A stretch of 64,000 nucleotides of DNA, taken from assembly GCA_934096815.1 (NCBI GenBank), contig CAKOMY010000001.1, positions 62,001-126,000 on the forward strand, written 5' to 3'. Positions 60,713 to 64,000 of this stretch are shown here, piece by piece. Every line of letters starts with the position of its first letter. Within the stretch, counting starts at the first letter, position 1. The stretch is from an uncultured Bacilli bacterium. Lineage in GTDB: Bacteria; Bacillota_I; Bacilli_A; RF39; UBA660. A program made the position numbers and the translations under genes. A model generated the notes under the pieces. That model was not told where the DNA came from. It saw nothing but the letters and a program-made list of their open reading frames with translations, and searched no databases.

Positions 60713-61760
60713 CTTGCATTTTCCTTCTTTGATCTTCTGTTATTAAGGCTTCTATAATTGGATCTAAGTTGCCTTCCATTACACGATCTAGTTCCATAAG
60801 ACTAAAGTTAATACGATGATCGGTTACACGATTTTGTGGATAATTGTATGTTCTTATTTTTTCTGAACGATCTCCTGATCCAATCATACTCTTACGAGCT
60901 GTACCTGTTTCATTATTTTGTTTTTGCATTTCGGCATCATATAATCTAGATTTTAAAACAACCATGGCTCTTTCTTTATTCTTTATTTGACTTCTTTCAT
61001 TTTGACAAGTTACAACAATACCAGTTGGAATATGAGTTACACGAACAGCTGAGTCAGTTGTATTTACTCCTTGTCCACCTTTACCACTTGAACGATAAAC
61101 ATCAACACGAACATCTTCTGGCTTAATCTCAATATCAACATCTTCAACTTCAGGCATTACTAAAACAGTTGCAGTAGATGTATGAATACGTCCAGCTGTC
61201 TCTGTTTCAGGAACTCTTTGAACACGATGAACTCCGCTTTCAAATTTTAATTTAGAATAAACATTATCACCTTTAATAGAACATTCAATGGTTGAAAAGC
61301 CACCTGAATCTCCTTCAACAGCATGAGTTGCTTCTAACTTCCAACCAACTTTTTCAGCATATTTTGAATACATTCTAAATAAGTCACCAGCAAAAATATT
61401 GGCTTCATCACCACCTGCTGCTCCTCTAATTTCCATGATAATATCTTTTCCATCATTTTCATCTTTAGGTAAAAGTAGTATTTCAATTTCTTTAGTTAAA
61501 GAGGCAAGTTTATCCTTTTTTTCATCTAGTTCAATTGATGCTATTTCATGCATTTCAGGGTCCATTACTAGTTCCTTTAAGCCTTCTATTTCAGAAACTA
61601 AATCCTTATATTCGGCATATTTATTTACAGCTTCTTCTATGCTACCTTTTTCCTTTGATAATTTCTTTTGTTTATTAAAATCTGATAATACTTCTGGTTT
61701 TAATAATTCTTCATTTATTTCATTATATCTATTAGTTAATAGTTCTAATCTATCTATCAT
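60702..61760 (-). CDS. prfA: Peptide chain release factor 1
   Basis: 352 aa. The catalytic GGQ is in SSGKGGQGVNTTDSAVRVTH, RF1-type blocks are HRVQRVPETETAGRIHTSTA TVLVMPE, and IRTYNYPQNRVTDHRI follows. It reads UAA and UAG. The pairing with prmC and the RF1-type recognition region rule out RF2. UGA is used as a stop in this window (for example yabP), so RF2 should be elsewhere in the genome. Confidence 0.98.
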   Translation of the reverse strand: MIDRLELLTNRYNEINEELLKPEVLSDFNKQKKLSKEKGSIEEAVNKYAEYKDLVSEIEGLKELVMDPEMHEIASIELDEKKDKLASLTKEIEILLLPKDENDGKDIIMEIRGAAGGDEANIFAGDLFRMYSKYAEKVGWKLEATHAVEGDSGGFSTIECSIKGDNVYSKLKFESGVHRVQRVPETETAGRIHTSTATVLVMPEVEDVDIEIKPEDVRVDVYRSSGKGGQGVNTTDSAVRVTHIPTGIVVTCQNERSQIKNKERAMVVLKSRLYDAEMQKQNNETGTARKSMIGSGDRSEKIRTYNYPQNRVTDHRINFSLMELDRVMEGNLDPIIEALITEDQRRKMQGEE

Positions 61761-61794
61761 TGTTATCCTCCTTTATATAAGAAAAAAGAATTAG

Positions 61795-62226
61795 TTACAT
61801 CATATCAGAATCTAAATCGTCACTATCTTCATCAATGATTACTAAATCTTGTAAATCGTTATCGGTATCATCTTCTGGATTTGAATCATCATCATAATTA
61901 TCTTCTGAATTTTCTTCTTCAATATCTTCGTCATTTTCAATTAACATATCTTCGTCTTCATCTTCATCAACTATCATTTTAGTACTATGATTAATTTTTA
62001 AATCTACAAATCCATTATCTATCATAGTTAATCTTTTATCAGTAATTATTAATTCAAAAAATTCTTCGATATCATCTTCAAAAGTTGATTCTGGTAAATC
62101 CATAGCTTTAATTACTTCTTTAAATAAATCCTGAATTTTAATTTTTTTATTTGTATCTTTTAATATTAAATAGGCTACATCATTATATGATAAAGTATCT
62201 TTTTCTTCATCAGTTAATTTAATCAT
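61795..62226 (-). CDS. rpoE: DNA-directed RNA polymerase delta subunit
   Basis: 143 aa. The first ~85 residues are the HARE-HTH-like domain (EEKDTLSYNDVAYLILKDTN, KKIKIQDLFKEVIKAMDL, DKRLTMIDNGFVDLKINH). The remainder is a disordered acidic tail almost entirely of Asp and Glu, typical of delta. It increases RNA polymerase recycling and transcription specificity in Firmicutes. Confidence 0.95.
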   Translation of the reverse strand: MIKLTDEEKDTLSYNDVAYLILKDTNKKIKIQDLFKEVIKAMDLPESTFEDDIEEFFELIITDKRLTMIDNGFVDLKINHSTKMIVDEDEDEDMLIENDEDIEEENSEDNYDDDSNPEDDTDNDLQDLVIIDEDSDDLDSDMM

Positions 62227-62298
62227 TATAAATCCTCTTTCCTAAACCATTATATGTGTTATTTATAAATATGATAATGGCTTTTTTTAACACTTATG

Positions 62299-62326
62299 AT
62301 TTTATCATAATATTGTAGGTTGTCAA
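62299..62326 (-). promoter_or_regulatory. Promoter of rpoE
   Basis: TTGACA, 16 bases, TAAAAT on the minus strand, giving a leader of about 65 nt before the rpoE ATG. Confidence 0.75.
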
Positions 62327-62365
62327 TAGAAAATTTTATTAAGATGCATACAATGTAAAATAAAA

Positions 62366-62396
62366 AATAAGTAAGCATTTATTTTTCTTACTTATT
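62366..62396 (-). terminator. Terminator of the small gene at 62405
   Basis: AATAAGTAAG (62366-62375) pairs with CTTACTTATT (62387-62396), and a T-run follows on the minus strand. Confidence 0.85.
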
Positions 62397-62404
62397 TAAT
62401 ATTT

Positions 62405-62587
62405 TTATCTTGTAAAACTAGGTTTTGTATCATGTTTAAATTCTGGAAGAACACTTACTGTTTGTAAATATTCATGAAGACTTTTTAAACTATCAGCATT
62501 TAATTTTCCTTTTTCAACATGATCTATTAATGTAGATACACTTTGTTTTAAAGTTTCAAATTCTTCAACTGTTATTGTTGTTTTCAT
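62405..62587 (-). CDS. Small helical protein, unknown
   Basis: 60 aa, predicted helical (TITVEEFETLKQSVSTLIDH, SLKSLHEYLQTVSVL), no membrane segment. It has its own promoter, a strong ribosome site (AGGGGGATTACA before ATG) and a terminator, so it is probably real and well expressed despite its size. No family recognised. Confidence 0.7.
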   Translation of the reverse strand: MKTTITVEEFETLKQSVSTLIDHVEKGKLNADSLKSLHEYLQTVSVLPEFKHDTKPSFTR

Positions 62588-62610
62588 TGTAATCCCCCTT
62601 ACGGGTTAGT

Positions 62611-62639
62611 ATTATAGCATATTGCAAGAATAAATGCAA
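62611..62639 (-). promoter_or_regulatory. Promoter of the 60-aa gene
   Basis: TTGCAT, 17 bases, TATAAT on the minus strand, about 24 bases before the start codon. Confidence 0.8.
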
Positions 62640-62669
62640 CCATTTGTTTGTTAGTGTTATAAATTTGTA

Positions 62670-63290
62670 TCAATGATTGGATTTTAATTTTTGAGAATAA
62701 TAATTTTTGGTATATTTATCTAATTCACTAAGAAAGTTATTTATATTTTCTCTAATATATTGTTCTTCGATAATATTTTGAAGATAATCTTCTAAAATGT
62801 TTGTTTCATAAAATTTAATTGTTTCTTCAATAGATCCTGTTAATAATATTGTAGTTATAAAAAGAGAATTATCAGGCAATTTATAATATAGATAATATAA
62901 TTCATCATTTAATTCTTTATTAGTTAATGATTCTAATTTGGAAAATAAAGTGAAGTTATCAAGATAAAGATCTAATAATGCCTGTTTTCGAATATTTAAA
63001 TATTTATCTAATTGAATTTTTATATTTTTTAAGGCTTCTTTTAGTTCATTTTTTTCATTTTGAGTTAAACTATGACTATTTAGTTCTTCTATAAGTATTT
63101 CATTTGATTCATTTATTTGTTTGGTTATTTTTTCAGCTAAGTCCTGTTGTTCTTTTGATGAAGTTGCAAATTTATCAGGATGCCATTTAATTATTAATTT
63201 ACGATAAGATGATTTTAATTCTTCAAATGTATAATTAACTGGTAATTTAAATAGTTTTCTTGCTTCATAAAGATTCATTTTATTATCCAT
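62670..63290 (-). CDS. J-domain protein
   Basis: 206 aa from the ATG at 63290, chosen because AGGGG lies in front; a longer frame to 63347 passes through the promoter. Residues ~5-65 are a J domain (NLYEARKLFKLPVNYTFEEL, SSYRKLIIKWHPDKF with HPD). The rest is helical with no Gly/Phe or zinc region, so this is a class C co-chaperone that would bring one target to DnaK. The target is unknown. Confidence 0.88.
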   Translation of the reverse strand: MDNKMNLYEARKLFKLPVNYTFEELKSSYRKLIIKWHPDKFATSSKEQQDLAEKITKQINESNEILIEELNSHSLTQNEKNELKEALKNIKIQLDKYLNIRKQALLDLYLDNFTLFSKLESLTNKELNDELYYLYYKLPDNSLFITTILLTGSIEETIKFYETNILEDYLQNIIEEQYIRENINNFLSELDKYTKNYYSQKLKSNH

Positions 63291-63308
63291 TTTATATTTT
63301 CCCCTTTT

Positions 63309-63337
63309 GTTATCGTGTACTATAGCATATATGTCAA
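63309..63337 (-). promoter_or_regulatory. Probable promoter of the J-domain gene
   Basis: TTGACA, 17 bases, GATAAC on the minus strand, about 18 bases before the ATG at 63290. Confidence 0.5.
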
Positions 63338-63366
63338 GGAAATACAACTATTTAAATGTATATACA

Positions 63367-63681
63367 TTAAAAATAGATTTCTAATGTATTATCTATTTTA
63401 TCTTCACTTTCAATAGAATATATTATTTTTAAGTATTCATCATTTTTTAAAATACTTTTAGTTTCTAATAGTAGATTTAAACTATAGTTATGTTCTTTTA
63501 ACTCTATATTAGCATTGTTTTGTTTATAATCTAAGGTATATTTATAACTAGCATCTTCTCTATATAAGATGTGATTTAGTAAATCTACTTTAATATTTTC
63601 AACCTCAAAAATATTATCATTAATGTTGCCATCTTTTTCAAAGACAAGGGAATTGTTTTTATATAATTTTATTTTACTCAT
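63367..63681 (-). CDS. DUF1934-like small beta protein
   Basis: 104 aa, beta-rich, no membrane segment. The run of strands and the end YLKIIYSIESEDKIDNTLEI resemble DUF1934 (YwiB), a calycin-like family found near rpoE and argS in Bacillus. Local sequence identity is weak and the family call is tentative. It is followed 29 bases later by the promoter of the J-domain gene. Confidence 0.5.
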   Translation of the reverse strand: MSKIKLYKNNSLVFEKDGNINDNIFEVENIKVDLLNHILYREDASYKYTLDYKQNNANIELKEHNYSLNLLLETKSILKNDEYLKIIYSIESEDKIDNTLEIYF

Positions 63682-63737
63682 TAGTTACCACCTAAACGTA
63701 TTTTAGCATAATATTTTAGTTAAATTCCATAATAAAT

Positions 63738-64000
63738 ATGATGATTATGAAAAGAATGTATAATTTATATAGAATATTTCTTTTTTTGTGGATATCCTTT
63801 GTTGTTTGTATATGGGGTATATATTTGTATGCTTATATAAGTCCAAAAATTGTTCTTAATTCGGCAAATAGGATTTATTTATATGATAATAAGGAAGAAT
63901 TAGTGTTTGAAAGCAATAATAATAATGATTGGGTTTCACTTAAGGATATATCTATGTATGTAACAAATGCGACTATTATTAGTGAGGATAAGAGTTTTTA
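63738..64000 (+). CDS. Class A penicillin-binding protein, N-terminal start (cut by window edge)
   Basis: Open to the window end in the frame of the ATG at 63738. Reads MKRMYNLYRIFLFLWISF (cytoplasmic start plus a membrane segment), then ANRIYLYDNKEELVFESNN and YVTNATIISEDKSF. The last piece is the opening of a GT51 transglycosylase (A-x-I-x-x-E-D-x-x-F with the catalytic Glu). Alternative starts are 63741 and 63747; no clear ribosome site is seen. The gene is divergent from the 63367 gene. Confidence 0.82.
   Translation, partial: MMIMKRMYNLYRIFLFLWISFVVCIWGIYLYAYISPKIVLNSANRIYLYDNKEELVFESNNNNDWVSLKDISMYVTNATIISEDKSF

Noticed and set aside
1..64000. Altered genetic code (UGA or other stop read as an amino acid)
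   Set aside because: Suspected because of the mollicute-like tag and the stop-rich KilA-N frame. UGA, UAG and UAA all end intact genes here (yabP and the DUF4238 gene end in UGA, the 48384 gene in UAG), and TGG codes Trp normally.
1..64000. CRISPR array or insertion sequence
   Set aside because: No regularly spaced repeats, no cas genes, and no transposase or integrase frame were found on either strand.

Overview
The window is very AT-rich DNA with Firmicutes-type gene content and standard stop-codon use. The carrier is most likely an anaerobic, endospore-forming member of the Bacilli, close to the Erysipelotrichia/RF39/Mollicutes-related branch. Three things point there. Sporulation genes are spread through the window: yabG, veg, spoVG, yabP, yabQ, spoIIQ, spoIID, spoIIR. 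Energy metabolism is fermentative: a pyruvate:ferredoxin oxidoreductase and an arginine deiminase operon. The tmRNA tag ends in ALAFA, close to the AFA endings of mollicute tags. No species name can be supported from the sequence. Nearly all genes lie on the minus strand.

Layout. 0-9 kb: the end of an ABC-F gene, a KilA-N pseudogene, tRNA-Cys, an operon of envelope proteins (thioredoxin-like, PH-like, LysM and membrane proteins), a decayed gene, tmRNA, then a condensed sporulation/division cluster (yabG-veg-spoVG-yabP-yabQ-divIC). 9-13.7 kb: a U32 (RlhA-like) protein, a transglutaminase-like protein and a ClpX-like AAA+ ATPase. 13.9-21 kb: amino-acid uptake (ATPase plus a fused binding-protein/permease) next to arcA-arcB-arcCD. 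In the last gene, carbamate kinase is fused in frame to a YfcC-family transporter, so the operon covers arginine conversion to ornithine, ATP recovery from carbamoyl phosphate and probably arginine/ornithine exchange.

21.5-41.9 kb is an accessory island dominated by nucleic-acid conflict genes. It holds a TOTE-type primase-helicase with a MutT gene, a DinD-like protein, a UvrD-like helicase with a nuclease-like insert, a double-HTH regulator opposite an unknown gene, a Fic protein with a repeat operator, a complete DpnII-type system (dpnM-dpnA-dpnB plus a DUF4238 gene), and a four-gene C5-methylase/MORC-like ATPase/Z1/PD-(D/E)XK module. The DpnII cassette lies between two decayed copies of one RecG-C/AAA_4-type gene.

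42-64 kb returns to core functions: recG, nifJ-like PFOR, spoIIQ-spoIID, rpiB, rpmE, metK under a divergent SAM-I riboswitch, three tandem paralogous Thr-rich anchored proteins with repeated flanks, murA, spoIIR, prmC-prfA, rpoE, a J-domain protein and the start of a class A penicillin-binding protein. Two small RNAs, each with its own promoter and the same architecture (two hairpins, a C-run, a terminal hairpin), flank the DUF975-recG block and are candidates for an undescribed sRNA family.
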